Assembly (NCBI GenBank): GCA_002709235.1
Contig: PAQI01000002.1
Span: 200,810 to 252,542, forward strand
Source: Hirschia sp.
GTDB lineage: Bacteria; Pseudomonadota; Alphaproteobacteria; Caulobacterales; Hyphomonadaceae
DNA: 51,733 nt
Direction of reading: 5' to 3'
Notes under the pieces: model-generated
Told to the model about the DNA's origin: nothing
The model's input: the letters and a program-made list of their open reading frames with translations, nothing else
Databases searched by the model: none
In this document: piece by piece, positions 25,925 to 35,471 of the stretch
How the letters are laid out: every line of letters begins with the position of its first letter
Numbering within the stretch: the stretch's first letter is position 1
Made by a program: the position numbers and the translations under genes

Positions 25925-27841
25925 ATGATGACGACACGGACTCCGCTACTCGACAAAATTTCCTCACCTTCAGATCTCAAAGGTCTTTCTGTTGCGGAAC
26001 TTAAACAGGTCGCCGATGAATTGCGCCATGAAACCATTGATGCGGTTTCCACGACGGGCGGTCATCTGGGTTCTGCGCTGGGGGTCGTCGAGCTGACGGT
26101 GGCGCTGCATTCGGTGTTTGATACGCCGGATGACAAGCTGGTCTGGGATGTCGGTCATCAATGCTATCCGCACAAGATCATCACCGGACGTCGTGACCGT
26201 ATCCGTACATTGCGCCAGGGGCAGGGCCTGTCCGGCTTCACCAAGCGCACTGAAAGCGAGTATGACCCCTTCGGTGCTGCACATGCTGGTACATCGATCT
26301 CGGCTGGCTCCGGTTTCGCGATTGCGCGTGACCTGAAGGATGAAGACCGCAATGTGGTATGTGTGATCGGCGATGGATCGCTGACAGCAGGCATGGCGAT
26401 GGAGGCGATGAACCACATTGGTGGGCTCAACAAGCGCCTGATCGTGATCCTGAACGACAATGACATGTCGATCTCGCCACCCGTGGGGGCGCTGAGCCAT
26501 TACCTTTCCAAGACCGTGTCATCCAAGGGCTATCGCAATCTGCGCAAGGCCGGGAAGATGGTCGCCAAATCGGTTGGCCTGGAAAAACCTGCCAAGAAAG
26601 CCGAGCATGCCGCGCGTGATTTTGCGCTGGGCGGCGGCCTGTTCGATGCGATGGGCTTTTATTATGTCGGGCCGATTGATGGCCATGACATGGACATGCT
26701 GACCACCGTGCTGGCCAATGTGCGCGACATGCGCAATGGGCCGGTCCTGATTCATGTCGCCACTGAGAAAGGCAAGGGCTTTGCGCCTGCTGAAAACTCG
26801 GCCGACAAATATCACGGTGTCTCCAAGTTCAATGTCATTACAGGCGAACAGGCCAAGTCCAAGCCCAATGCGCCGAGTTACACCTCTATCTTTGCCAAGG
26901 AACTGATCCGTCTGGCCGAGGAAGATGACCGCATTGTCGGCATCACCGCGGCCATGCCGTCTGGTACGGGCCTGGACAAGTTTGGCGAGCGGTTCCCGAA
27001 GCGGACCTTTGATGTGGGCATTGCCGAACAACATGCCGTGACAATGGCGGCGGCGATGGCGGCTGATGGCATGAAACCATTTTGTGCGATCTATTCCACC
27101 TTCCTGCAGCGCGGCTATGATTCGGTTGTGCATGATGTGGCGATCCAGAAACTGCCGGTGCGTTTCGCGATTGACCGCGCAGGGCTGGTAGGGGCCGATG
27201 GGCCGACCCATGCAGGTAGTTTCGACATTGGATATCTGGGCGCATTGCCTGATTTCGTGCTGATGGCAGCTGCTGACGAGGCAGACCTTCAGCGCATGGT
27301 GGCGACCTCTCACCAGATTGATGACCGGCCATCGGCTTTCCGCTTTCCGCGTGGTGAAGGCGTCGGCATTGATCTTTGGGACGCAGCAGAACCGCTTGAG
27401 ATCGGCAGGGGCCGGATCATGCGCGAAGGCACGACCGTGGCAATCCTGTCACTGGGCGGCCGTCTCAAGGAAGCGCTACTGGCAGCCGACATGCTGAGCG
27501 CGCAGGGGCTGTCGACCACGGTGGCAGATGCGCGCTTTGCCAAACCGCTGGATGAGGCCCTGATCAGGCATCTGGCGAATGAGCATGAAGTGCTGATCAC
27601 GGTGGAAGAAGGCGCAATGGGCGGGTTTGGTGCCTTTGTGTTGCAACACCTGGCCAGCACGGGACGGCTCGACAAGGGGCTGGCCATTCGTACCATGCAC
27701 CTGCCTGACACCTTCATTGATCACGACAAGCCTGAAGCCATGTATGAGCAGGCCGGATTGTCGGCGCGCAATATTGCAGCGACTGCCATTCAGGCGCTGG
27801 GTCGCGGCGATGAGGGCAAGCTGAAACTGATCGCTGGGTAG
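25925..27841 (+). CDS. dxs: 1-deoxy-D-xylulose-5-phosphate synthase
   Basis: First step of the MEP pathway: pyruvate plus glyceraldehyde 3-phosphate give DXP and CO2, with thiamine diphosphate. The 638-aa length is typical. The TPP-binding half has [33 protein letters not shown] and [22 protein letters not shown]; the transketolase centre has [18 protein letters not shown] and [18 protein letters not shown]; the C-terminal domain carries [17 protein letters not shown] also feeds pyridoxal and thiamine synthesis. Translation starts at the first of two adjacent ATG codons. It follows ispA on the same transcript. Confidence 0.96.
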   Translation: MMTTRTPLLDKISSPSDLKGLSVAELKQVADELRHETIDAVSTTGGHLGSALGVVELTVALHSVFDTPDDKLVWDVGHQCYPHKIITGRRDRIRTLRQGQGLSGFTKRTESEYDPFGAAHAGTSISAGSGFAIARDLKDEDRNVVCVIGDGSLTAGMAMEAMNHIGGLNKRLIVILNDNDMSISPPVGALSHYLSKTVSSKGYRNLRKAGKMVAKSVGLEKPAKKAEHAARDFALGGGLFDAMGFYYVGPIDGHDMDMLTTVLANVRDMRNGPVLIHVATEKGKGFAPAENSADKYHGVSKFNVITGEQAKSKPNAPSYTSIFAKELIRLAEEDDRIVGITAAMPSGTGLDKFGERFPKRTFDVGIAEQHAVTMAAAMAADGMKPFCAIYSTFLQRGYDSVVHDVAIQKLPVRFAIDRAGLVGADGPTHAGSFDIGYLGALPDFVLMAAADEADLQRMVATSHQIDDRPSAFRFPRGEGVGIDLWDAAEPLEIGRGRIMREGTTVAILSLGGRLKEALLAADMLSAQGLSTTVADARFAKPLDEALIRHLANEHEVLITVEEGAMGGFGAFVLQHLASTGRLDKGLAIRTMHLPDTFIDHDKPEAMYEQAGLSARNIAATAIQALGRGDEGKLKLIAG

Positions 27842-27931
27842 GTCTTTCATTTTCCTGACACGATGATCTGGCCATCTGGCTGAAATCATGACAACCATGA
27901 ATGCAACTTCAGATTGTATTTATGGTGCAGC

Positions 27932-29698
27932 ATGACCAACACACCCGTCCTGTCAATTACCGAGGCCAATGCTCTGCTGACCTCGCATGGGTCTCCCTTC
28001 GAGCTTGAGACGCGGAGTGTTTGCGGGATCGAGCAGCAGGTCTATCGCCATGCCCCGCAGACGCTGATCGAGATGCTGATGGCGGGGGCGCAATGGGGCG
28101 CGCGGGACTTTCTGGTTCTGGATGATCAGCGGGTGACATATGCCGCGCATCTTGCGGCTGTTCGTCAACTCGCCAGCACATTTCAGATTCGATTTGGCGT
28201 TCAGCCCGGTGATCGTGTTGCGATTGCCATGCGCAATTCGCCGCAATGGTCAGTGACGTTTCATGCGGCCCTGTTGGTCGGGGCCATCGCTACGCCGCTC
28301 AATTCATGGTGGGCGGCTGAAGAGCTTGTCGCCGGGCTCAATGATTGTGGGGCGCGCGTGCTGTTTGTTGATCCAGAGCGCGCAGAATTGCTAGCACCTC
28401 ATCGCGGGCGGATCACGGATGTGGCGCATATGATCACCGCCGGAGGCGTTGGTGATCTGTCGCTGGAGGTGCTGATCGGGGTCACGGAAGATTGGGCGGG
28501 TCTGGCGTTCGAGGGGCTGGCGGATGTGTCGATCCGGGCGGATGATGATGCTGCGATCTTCTATACATCGGGCACGAGTGGCCGGGCGCGCGGTGTGGTA
28601 ATGACGCACCGGAACATCATCTCCGCGATCTGGAACACGGCCGCTTGCAAGGCGCGCAGCCTGATGCGCGCAGGTATCGTACCGCCGCAGCCATCGCCGG
28701 ATGATCCGCAGCCTGTGTCGCTGGTTTCAACGCCGTTCTTTCACGCGACAGCCACTGTCACAGGGTTGATACCGGCGCATCTGACGGGGGCCAGGCTGGT
28801 GCTTCAGCGCAAGTTTGATGCGGGCGAAGCGCTGGAGTTGATCCGGCGGGAGGGGGTAACGCAGCTGGGCGGTGTGCCGACGATCGTGCAGCGCCTGATT
28901 GCGCATCCTGACTGTCGCCCGGATGATCTGGCGAAAGTTGATTTCGTGGGCTATGGCGGGGCGCCGTCTGGCCCTGATCTGGTGGAGGATATTGCGCGCA
29001 CATTTCCGCGTGCCATGCCTGCCAATGGCTGGGGCATGACGGAAACCTGCGCGACGACGACGCTGAATGTGGGGGCTGACTATATGGCCCGGCCGGGTTC
29101 TGCGGGGGCGGCTGCACCGCCTGTCAGGCTTCGCATTGTGGATGATGCAGGAGAGCCCGTGGCCGATGGCTTGGTAGGAGAGCTGGAGGCGTTCGGCCCG
29201 AACAATGCGCGCGGTTACTGGAACGCGCCGAAAGAAACAGCGCAGACCTTTCGCGAGGGCTGGGTGCGCTCAGGTGATCTGGCGGTGCGCGATGCGGAGG
29301 GGTTCATCACCCTTGTAGACCGCAAGAAGGACATGATCATTCGCGGCGGTGAGAATGTGTTTTCCATCGAGGTGGAAACGGCGCTGACGTCGCATGTGGA
29401 TGTTCTGGAAGCGGGAGTTGTGGGTCTGCCGCATCCGACATTGGGCGAGAGTGTTGCGGCGGTGGTGCAGTTGCGGCCGGGGGTCGTGCCGGATCTGGCG
29501 CTGGAGGAGGCCCTGCGTTTTCATCTGGCGGCCCGAATTGCTGCATTCAAGCTGCCTGCGCGCATCACTTTCACATCAGCCCCCTTGCCGCGCAACGCCA
29601 ATGGCAAGATGCTCAAATCCGAATTGAAAGCCATGTTCGAGGAGAGCGACAATGACCACGCAGAGACCGGACAAACCGCCCAATTCCGCCGCGCGTGA
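27932..29698 (+). CDS. AMP-binding acyl-CoA synthetase (class I adenylate-forming)
   Basis: Activates a carboxylic acid with ATP and joins it to CoA. The 588-aa protein has all core motifs: FYTSGTSGRARGVVMTHRN (P-loop), GYGGAPSGPDLV, NGWGMTETCATT (A5), WVRSGDLAVRDAEGFITLVDRKKDMIIRGGENVFSIEVE (hinge) and the catalytic Lys in NANGKMLKSEL. Substrate class cannot be fixed; fatty, aromatic or sterol side-chain acids are all possible. The ATG at 27932 gives MTNTPVLSITEAN. The last 16 codons overlap the start of the DUF938 gene (29652), in another frame, and add a tail beyond the family's usual end. Confidence 0.88.
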   Translation: MTNTPVLSITEANALLTSHGSPFELETRSVCGIEQQVYRHAPQTLIEMLMAGAQWGARDFLVLDDQRVTYAAHLAAVRQLASTFQIRFGVQPGDRVAIAMRNSPQWSVTFHAALLVGAIATPLNSWWAAEELVAGLNDCGARVLFVDPERAELLAPHRGRITDVAHMITAGGVGDLSLEVLIGVTEDWAGLAFEGLADVSIRADDDAAIFYTSGTSGRARGVVMTHRNIISAIWNTAACKARSLMRAGIVPPQPSPDDPQPVSLVSTPFFHATATVTGLIPAHLTGARLVLQRKFDAGEALELIRREGVTQLGGVPTIVQRLIAHPDCRPDDLAKVDFVGYGGAPSGPDLVEDIARTFPRAMPANGWGMTETCATTTLNVGADYMARPGSAGAAAPPVRLRIVDDAGEPVADGLVGELEAFGPNNARGYWNAPKETAQTFREGWVRSGDLAVRDAEGFITLVDRKKDMIIRGGENVFSIEVETALTSHVDVLEAGVVGLPHPTLGESVAAVVQLRPGVVPDLALEEALRFHLAARIAAFKLPARITFTSAPLPRNANGKMLKSELKAMFEESDNDHAETGQTAQFRRA

Positions 29699-30347
29699 GA
29701 AGAAGCCGGTTGCGCTGGAAAACCGGGATGACATGGCGGATGGGCGGCTGTTTTCACCTTCCGCTGCGCGCAATCGTGAGGTCATCCGTGATGTCTGGCT
29801 GAAAGAGGGGGTGACTTCTGGGCGTGTACTGGAGATCGGCTCTGGCACGGGTGAGCATGCCATGGCGATCATGAAGGCATGTCCAGATCTGGAATGGATT
29901 GCCAGTGATCTTGATCCGGCCAGCCGGGCATCTGTGGCGGCATGGGCGCAATATGAAGGGGTGGAGGATCGACTGGTGGGACCGCTGGCGCTGGATGCAT
30001 CAACACCGCCGGGCAGTTGGGGTGTGGAGCCGGGTCTTTCAGCGCTCTATTGCGCGAACATGATCCATATCTCGCCCTGGGTGGCGGGACGTGGTGTGAT
30101 CGCGGGGGCAGGTGCCTTGCTGAAACCGGGCGGGCGATTGTTCTTCTACGGTCCGTTCAGCCGTGACGGCGTACATATCTCCCAGAGCAATGCGGATTTT
30201 GATGTCTCGCTGAAATCGCGTGACCCATCATGGGGTGTTCGTGACCTTGAGCGGGATGTCGTGCCGGTCGCCGGGACTGCCGGTCTTGAACTGAAGGCTG
30301 TGCATCAGATGCCGGCCAATAATCTTGTGATGGTGTTCGAGAAATAG
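29652..30347 (+). CDS. DUF938 SAM-dependent methyltransferase-like protein
   Basis: A 231-aa Rossmann methyltransferase. The family signature LFSPSAARNREVIRDVW lies near residue 35-50, followed by the SAM loop VLEIGSGTGEHAMAIM, the acidic end of the second strand IASDLDPASRAS, YCANMIHISPWVAG and LLKPGGRLFFYGPFSRDG. Function is not known for DUF938. The ATG at 29652 lies within the coding end of the acyl-CoA ligase, an overlap of 47 bases, so the two are co-transcribed and may act on a common product. Confidence 0.85.
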   Translation: MTTQRPDKPPNSAAREKKPVALENRDDMADGRLFSPSAARNREVIRDVWLKEGVTSGRVLEIGSGTGEHAMAIMKACPDLEWIASDLDPASRASVAAWAQYEGVEDRLVGPLALDASTPPGSWGVEPGLSALYCANMIHISPWVAGRGVIAGAGALLKPGGRLFFYGPFSRDGVHISQSNADFDVSLKSRDPSWGVRDLERDVVPVAGTAGLELKAVHQMPANNLVMVFEK

Positions 30348-30362
30348 GCAGAAAATTGAAAA

Positions 30363-30395
30363 GGCGGCGACTGGGATGATCATCCGGTCGCCGCC
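30363..30395. terminator. Bidirectional terminator hairpin
   Basis: GGCGGCGACTGG pairs with CCGGTCGCCGCC (12 pairs including one G-U). It sits between the convergent DUF938 and receptor genes. On the minus strand it is followed by TTTTCAATTTT, so it fits best as terminator for the TonB-dependent receptor. Confidence 0.75.
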
Positions 30396-30409
30396 TCTTC
30401 ATGGGTGCC

Positions 30410-32626
30410 TTAAAAACGTGTTTCAATGCTCATCAGGAACTGACGAGGCAGGCCGGGACGCAAGCCTGATGGACGCAGTGCAGCCACATAGACTTCATCG
30501 GTCAGGTTCTTGACCCGCAGAGCCACGCGCAATGTCTCGGTGATGTCATAACCGGCTGTCAGGTCGACAAGTGTGCGGGCATCAATCTTGTCATCAAGCG
30601 CAATGCTGCCGGAGCCTGCCGTGGCGCGGGCTTCATCCTGCCAGTTTGCATTGATATCCAGTGACCAGGCATCGCGGGCAATGCCCAGTCCGATATTTGC
30701 CTGAAACTCTGGGATATAGGGCAGTTCATCGCCGGGCGAGACATCGCCCCATGGTTCATAGTCAGATGAGAAAGCAGACTGGAATTCTGCCTGCGTCCAA
30801 GTGAAGGCCAGGCTTGCCGGAAAGGAAAATCCGGTGTCAGCAGTAAATTCGGCGAGGTCTCCGCGCGCGGACAGTTCCAGGCCGGTGACTTCTACAGCGC
30901 CGCCATTGAACTGGTCGCCGATATCGCATCCACCGCCGGTCGATGCCGTACAGGCCCCCAGGAGATTGTCGTAATCATTGAAGAATGCGACCGCTTCGGT
31001 TGCGATCGGACCCGCGGTCCAACGAAGGCCGGCTTCATAGTTGATGGCTTCTTCTGGGGCATCAGCGGTGGAGCCCGGCGCGGGAGGGGAGAAGCCCTTG
31101 TGCACACCACCGAAGATGAACAATCCATCGCTGGCTTCATAGGACACGCCAAGGCCGGGGATCACCACATCGACATCGTTCTCGGTGATCGAGGGAGCGC
31201 CGAGGCGGTCTGTATCCGAACCCCAGTTTTCGCGCTTGAGGGAGATATCCTCAAAGCGCAGACCGGGTGAAAGGGTCAGGCGTCCAATGGTGATGTCATC
31301 CTTGATGTGGATGGCAAGGGCTTCGGCGCTATCGATCCGGTTGGAGTCAGATCCGGGAACGGTCTGGCTGTCGAAGGCCAGATCATTATTGGTCTGCGTC
31401 CAGTATTCGACCCACTGATAGCGGTCCATTTCGTCTTCATGCAGGCGGATACCCACTTCGAAGGCGTGGCCGATTGCGCCCGTGGCAAACTCGCGGCCAA
31501 TGACCAGTTGGATACCGCGTGCCTCATAGTCGCGATTATTGTGCTTGAGTCGTAGTCCGCCCGCGCTGCTGTCAGCGCCATGAAGAACACCGAGTGCATC
31601 TGTGTAATTTTCCGGGGAGGCCAGGAGCGATGAGATCGAGACACCTTCCACGCGGTCCAGCTTGAACCAGTCGCGCTTGAACTCTGTCTGATAGGCCAAT
31701 GTGGTGATGTCAAAGCCGCCCAGTTCGGTCACAAAGCGCAGTGACTGTTCGGAATGTTCCGCAGACATCTCGTCTTCGGCACTGGCGGTGTAGCGGCGGT
31801 CTGGATTCGCGTTGAAGTCTTCGCGGGTCAGGCCAAGATAGGTTTCATCCGAAATCTCGTCGGAGTACTGGCCCTTGAATTCCAGATGCCATGGGATAGT
31901 GGCATTGTCAGTGGAGCCGACGGAGGTCTTGAGCACATAGTCCTCGATGGAAAAGCCTGTGTCTGCGCCATTGTCCAGCTCCTTGAAGCCGTCCGTTGTG
32001 TCTTTCGCAGCTTCGATCTGGCCACCCCAGACAAGCCCGCCCTTTTCGATCTTTCCGCCGGTCACGCCATAGAGGGACAGCGTGTTGAACTGGCCACCTT
32101 GCAGGCGCGCGATTGTGCGCGGGTCATCAGAGATGGGTGTGGAGACGAAATTGATCGATCCGCCCTGGGTGCGTGGGCCATATTTGATGGCGGATGGGCC
32201 CTTGACGACCTCAACCGCCGACATGCGACCGGCGCGCGGGAAATAATAAGCGGAAGGGGCGGCGTAAGGTGCGGGGGCAATCAGCACACCATCTTCCATG
32301 AGGGTGATCTTGGAGGATCGGTCCAGCCCGGTGCCGCGCAGACCAATATTGGGGCGCAGGCCGAAACCGTCTTCTTCCTGGATATTGACGCCGGGAACCA
32401 CGCGCAGAATGCGGTGAACATCTGTATCGGCATGCACATCCAGCAGGTCAGCTTCCAGATAGGCGGCAGAACCAGCGAATGTCGTGACATCCTGTGCAGA
32501 CCCCAGCACAACGATCTGGTCCAGTCGGCGGTTTTGGTCCACCTGATCTTCTGTCTGCGCCGTTGCAATGCCCGCTTGCGCCAAGCCTAAAGACGTCAGC
32601 ACGCCTGCAATCTTTAAATAGTTCAT
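30410..32626 (-). CDS. TonB-dependent receptor, FecA-like iron/siderophore type
   Basis: A 738-aa outer-membrane receptor. MNYLKIAGVLTSLGLAQAGIATAQ is the signal peptide; a TonB box DQIVVLG follows near residue 37; the plug domain (about 45-165) has HRILRVVPGVNIQEEDGFGLRPNIGLRGTG and VVKGPSAIKYGPRTQGGSINFVS; the rest is a 22-strand barrel ending in the terminal Phe of LMSIETRF. The FecA-like plug points to a ferric chelate. I prefer the second ATG at 32626, six bases after GAGGG; the first at 32632 has no room. A near-perfect Fur box lies about 55 bases upstream. The ligand is unknown. Confidence 0.9.
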   Translation of the reverse strand: MNYLKIAGVLTSLGLAQAGIATAQTEDQVDQNRRLDQIVVLGSAQDVTTFAGSAAYLEADLLDVHADTDVHRILRVVPGVNIQEEDGFGLRPNIGLRGTGLDRSSKITLMEDGVLIAPAPYAAPSAYYFPRAGRMSAVEVVKGPSAIKYGPRTQGGSINFVSTPISDDPRTIARLQGGQFNTLSLYGVTGGKIEKGGLVWGGQIEAAKDTTDGFKELDNGADTGFSIEDYVLKTSVGSTDNATIPWHLEFKGQYSDEISDETYLGLTREDFNANPDRRYTASAEDEMSAEHSEQSLRFVTELGGFDITTLAYQTEFKRDWFKLDRVEGVSISSLLASPENYTDALGVLHGADSSAGGLRLKHNNRDYEARGIQLVIGREFATGAIGHAFEVGIRLHEDEMDRYQWVEYWTQTNNDLAFDSQTVPGSDSNRIDSAEALAIHIKDDITIGRLTLSPGLRFEDISLKRENWGSDTDRLGAPSITENDVDVVIPGLGVSYEASDGLFIFGGVHKGFSPPAPGSTADAPEEAINYEAGLRWTAGPIATEAVAFFNDYDNLLGACTASTGGGCDIGDQFNGGAVEVTGLELSARGDLAEFTADTGFSFPASLAFTWTQAEFQSAFSSDYEPWGDVSPGDELPYIPEFQANIGLGIARDAWSLDINANWQDEARATAGSGSIALDDKIDARTLVDLTAGYDITETLRVALRVKNLTDEVYVAALRPSGLRPGLPRQFLMSIETRF

Positions 32627-32679
32627 TTCCATCCCTCATCGCGAATGATTTGCATCATCAGCGCGTGAGGTAGCTGAAA

Positions 32680-32694
32680 TGAAAATGATTATCA
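32680..32694 (-). promoter_or_regulatory. Fur box upstream of the TonB-dependent receptor
   Basis: TGAAAATGATTATCA matches the 7-1-7 Fur consensus TGATAATnATTATCA at 13 of 14 fixed positions. It lies 54 bases upstream of the receptor start, where Fur would block the promoter when iron is plentiful. The orientation shown is that of the target gene. Confidence 0.75.
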
Positions 32695-32769
32695 ACCGCA
32701 TGGGATGTCGCAGGCGGTCTTGCTACCGGGAGTGGCGAGGGTTGAAGATCGAATTCAAGGGCGAGGATC

Positions 32770-33639
32770 TCAGTCCTCGGTCAGCATCCATTCATAGGAA
32801 GTGCCGCGTAGCAGAGCGGAGACTTCATTGTAATTGGCGATCATGTTGGACAGCGGTTCGGGGTTGGTGCGTCTGCGTTTGATCTGTGCAGGCATGGGTG
32901 TAATGCCGATATGGTCGCAGATCCTTGCATAGGCATTGGTCGGGTCCGCCCGGACATCGTCTTCATAGGTGAGGAACAGGGAGGGGCGGTATTCCATCAG
33001 GCCATCAAGGATATCGAAGTCCCGCTCGGCTTCATCCAGCAAATGCATGAGCGGGAAAAAGGACCGGTTCATCGGAATCGCATTGGTATCGATCGTGATC
33101 GGCCGTTTGATCTCGGAATCCGGAGTGGACGAATTTTCGACAAACCACTGGCCACGCTGGTGAGCGGCGGCGGTGGAGGCGATCACGCGCAGCATGTTCT
33201 GGCGGCGCAGGACGACATATTTCAGGTTGAAGAGTTCATTCTCGATATTGTCGAGATAGCTGCGCAGGTCGATGCCAAGTTTGCGCAGGTGGAAGAACTT
33301 CACTTCATAACCAAAAAAGCGGGCGAAGGAATCTTCTGACTGCTCCACCGCATAATCGAGAGCATCAAGATCGTCGAGATTGGAGAGGGTAGGGTCGGTT
33401 ACCTGCCGTTCTTCAAGAAGACGTTGATAGATCTCCTTTTTCCATTCGATTGCGGGATGCTGGTTCAGAAGGTCACTGACAACAGTGCTACCGCTTCGCC
33501 CGACATGGAACATGGCAACATGGCCCTGGCGACGTGTTTTGCGGATCAGGTCAGAGGCGGGTGGAATTGCGCGCAGCCCCTTTTTGATGGCCTGATTGAT
33601 AGCTTGCATATCGTGTAATCCCATTATTCGTCTCGCCAT
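32770..33639 (-). CDS. Sulfotransferase family protein
   Basis: A 289-aa protein with the PAPS-binding loop near residue 43-53, in VAMFHVGRSGSTVVSDLLNQHP, where GRSGST supplies the 5'-phosphosulfate loop. A later block YVVLRRQNMLRVIAS, with an Arg following a strand, fits the 3'-phosphate contact of the family. It would transfer sulfate from PAPS to an unknown acceptor, for example a glycan or lipid. The start is uncertain: ATG codons at 33639, 33624 and 33609 are all in frame and none has a strong ribosome binding site. AT-rich DNA lies upstream. No PAPS synthesis gene is in the window. Confidence 0.75.
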   Translation of the reverse strand: MARRIMGLHDMQAINQAIKKGLRAIPPASDLIRKTRRQGHVAMFHVGRSGSTVVSDLLNQHPAIEWKKEIYQRLLEERQVTDPTLSNLDDLDALDYAVEQSEDSFARFFGYEVKFFHLRKLGIDLRSYLDNIENELFNLKYVVLRRQNMLRVIASTAAAHQRGQWFVENSSTPDSEIKRPITIDTNAIPMNRSFFPLMHLLDEAERDFDILDGLMEYRPSLFLTYEDDVRADPTNAYARICDHIGITPMPAQIKRRRTNPEPLSNMIANYNEVSALLRGTSYEWMLTED

Positions 33640-33839
33640 AGCATGGCGACCCTGTCAGGGAGGGTACGTGTGAGCTGAAGAATAGTTTCACTAAAATTGA
33701 ATTAAATTGAGTTAATCCGGCATAACCACAAGGCAAGTCAAAGTTTAACTTCGATTAAAATGGTCTGTATCGGAGTATATGTTCGAAGAATCATCACGCC
33801 AGTTCTTGTTTTGTTGTAGAATAATGCGCAAGCATACAG

Positions 33840-33876
33840 AATAACCCCCGATTGTGCTGTGCAATCGAGGGTTATT
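33840..33876. terminator. Long hairpin downstream of sodC
   Basis: AATAACCCCCGATTG pairs with CAATCGAGGGTTATT over 15 positions with one mismatch around a seven-base loop. It begins 30 bases past the sodC stop on the minus strand and is AT-rich at its base, which fits a terminator. The surrounding 33640-33906 gap is AT-rich and holds no other gene. Confidence 0.65.
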
Positions 33877-33906
33877 GGTTCAGTAGTTTTTGTATATTAT
33901 TTTGTG

Positions 33907-34473
33907 TCAGGACTTAACTGCTGCGCAAGCGACACGCCCGCCAGCGCCACCAATGGGCTGTGTGATGTGGTCGTCCGGGCCCTCATGAATGATCATGGCA
34001 AAACCACCGCCAGCCATCAGGCTCGCAAGCTCGATGCGTGGGGAAAACATTTCGGCGCTGGCCGATCCATCCATAGCCGCGTGAATATTCGGAAGGTCGC
34101 CGCCTTCTGGTCCAGCCGGGTTGAGCAGTCCGTGTCCGCCTTCAACCTTGCCGACATGACCGCCGGACAGTTTGAAAACGCCGGTATCGGAACAATCGGA
34201 GTTCTGGTGCAGGTGCAGGCCGTGCCAGCCGGGGGTCAGGGTGCCGGGCTCAAGGGCGACGCGAAGGATCACGCCTCCGGGAGCGGAGGTGGCGGTGAGT
34301 GTGCCAGCTGGTTCACCTTCCGCATTAAGGACATCTGCGCTGGTGCTCATCGATGTGAAGGCGGGCATTTGCATGTCACTGGAGCTGGTTACAGGTTCTG
34401 CCTGTGAACTTGCGCACGCGCCAAGTGATGCGATTGCAGCGATGGTCGACAGTGCAAGTGTTCTCGAGATCAT
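33907..34473 (-). CDS. sodC: Cu/Zn superoxide dismutase-family lipoprotein
   Basis: A 188-aa periplasmic lipoprotein of the SodC family. Start at 34473 gives MISRTLALSTIAAIASLGAC with the lipidated Cys20. Copper ligands H87, H89 (GLHLHQN), H106 and H163 (IIHEGPDDH) and zinc ligands H106, H114 and D126 (GGDLPN) are in place, and C94 and C183 can form the structural disulfide. At the third zinc His, where many members read GPHAGDLPN, this one has GPEGGDLPN, so Glu123 replaces it. The enzyme may bind zinc weakly. It would remove periplasmic superoxide. Confidence 0.85.
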   Translation of the reverse strand: MISRTLALSTIAAIASLGACASSQAEPVTSSSDMQMPAFTSMSTSADVLNAEGEPAGTLTATSAPGGVILRVALEPGTLTPGWHGLHLHQNSDCSDTGVFKLSGGHVGKVEGGHGLLNPAGPEGGDLPNIHAAMDGSASAEMFSPRIELASLMAGGGFAMIIHEGPDDHITQPIGGAGGRVACAAVKS

Positions 34474-34596
34474 ATGGCTACGCTTTCCCTGAGTTATGAT
34501 GGAATCATATGGTGTGGCCACATGTTAACGTAAATGACCGGAAGAAGTTGCGATGATTCGTTCAGTTTTTTGTGAACATGGCAGGGGGCAGGTTTG

Positions 34597-35343
34597 ATGG
34601 CGGATTCGAGCGAGGCAATGCGTCTGGATCTGGCGCTTGTTGCCCGTGGATTGATGGAAAGCCGGGCGCTTGCGCAGGCTGCAATCAAGGCCGGTGGTGT
34701 CACGGTGGATGGCGTGGTGGTCTCCAAGCCCTCGATGAAGATTACGCCGGATCAGAAACTCGGTGCCGAGCGGCCCTATCCTCATGTTTCGCGCGGTGGA
34801 TTGAAGCTGGCGCATGGTCTGGAGGTGTTCAAGGTCAGCGCATCTGGCCGTATCTGTCTGGATATCGGGGCGTCGACGGGTGGATTTACCGATGTACTTC
34901 TGCGCGGCGGGGCGAAGATGGTCTATGCGGTCGATGTTGGCCGTGACCAGTTGCATGCCTCCTTGCGCAATGATCCGCGTGTGGTGAGCCTGGAAGCCAT
35001 GGATGCACGCAGGCTGGATAGCAGGATCATCCCACAAGTGCCGGATCTTCTGGTCTGCGATGCCAGTTTCATCATGCTGGAGAAGGTGCTTGGCGTGCCA
35101 TTGGCACTGGTTGAGCAGGGAGAGGCAGTGGTCTTGTTCAAGCCGCAGTTTCAGGTGGGCCCGGAGAATGTCGGACGCGGCGGTGTGGTGACAGATGGGG
35201 CAGCGGTCAAGCGCGCGCGTGCTGCATTTGAAGACTGGCTGGCGGATGAGGGGTGGTCTGTTGCGGCATCCTGCGACAGCCCGGTGCGCGGCGGTGATGG
35301 CAACCGGGAATACCTGCTGCATCTGACAAGACAATCGGGCTGA
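34597..35343 (+). CDS. tlyA: TlyA-family rRNA methyltransferase / hemolysin-like
   Basis: A 248-aa protein with an N-terminal S4 domain (RLDLALVARGLMESRALAQAAIKAGGVTVDGVVV) and an FtsJ-like Rossmann domain starting near residue 80: ICLDIGASTGGFTDVLLRGGAKMVYAVDVGRDQLH, with later VVLFKPQFQVGPENVGRGGVV. TlyA of mycobacteria methylates ribose 2'-OH of cytidines in 16S and 23S rRNA and affects capreomycin sensitivity; substrate sites here are inferred. The catalytic Lys-Asp-Lys-Glu set is consistent with K in VSRGGLKLAHGL, D in LLVCDASFI and K in LFKPQF. ATG at 34597 follows AGGGGG. Confidence 0.9.
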   Translation: MADSSEAMRLDLALVARGLMESRALAQAAIKAGGVTVDGVVVSKPSMKITPDQKLGAERPYPHVSRGGLKLAHGLEVFKVSASGRICLDIGASTGGFTDVLLRGGAKMVYAVDVGRDQLHASLRNDPRVVSLEAMDARRLDSRIIPQVPDLLVCDASFIMLEKVLGVPLALVEQGEAVVLFKPQFQVGPENVGRGGVVTDGAAVKRARAAFEDWLADEGWSVAASCDSPVRGGDGNREYLLHLTRQSG

Positions 35344-35392
35344 TTTTTGTCCCCGTGCAGGCGTGAGCGAGCACCCGAAGATACGCGCCCAC

Positions 35393-35427
35393 GCCCGTCC
35401 AAAGGCCCTGGGTTGGGGGGGACGGGC
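35393..35427 (-). other. Hairpin with a C-rich loop (minus strand) in the 3' region of the glycine-zipper gene
   Basis: GCCCGTCC and GGACGGGC form a perfect 8-bp stem with a 19-base loop that reads CCCCCAACCCAGGGCCTTT on the minus strand. A second short hairpin (35442-35448 with 35467-35473) lies next to it and overlaps the gene's stop. An alternative pairing AGGCCC/GGGCCT competes with the main stem. It lies between convergent tlyA and the glycine-zipper gene and may be a terminator or a regulatory RNA element. The loop partly resembles that at 42185-42208. Confidence 0.4.
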
Positions 35428-35471
35428 CTAAGGAACTTGTCAGAGCCCGTCAAATTTGACTTCGTTGGGCT

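Noticed and set aside
31754-32590. A 278-codon plus-strand frame within the TonB-dependent receptor gene
   Set aside because: Opposite the plug domain, no recognisable motif; a shadow frame.
33702-33758. Two TTAA-N6-TTAA motifs in the AT-rich gap upstream of the sulfotransferase
   Set aside because: CtrA requires seven bases between the halves; both are spaced by six and can arise by chance in AT-rich sequence.
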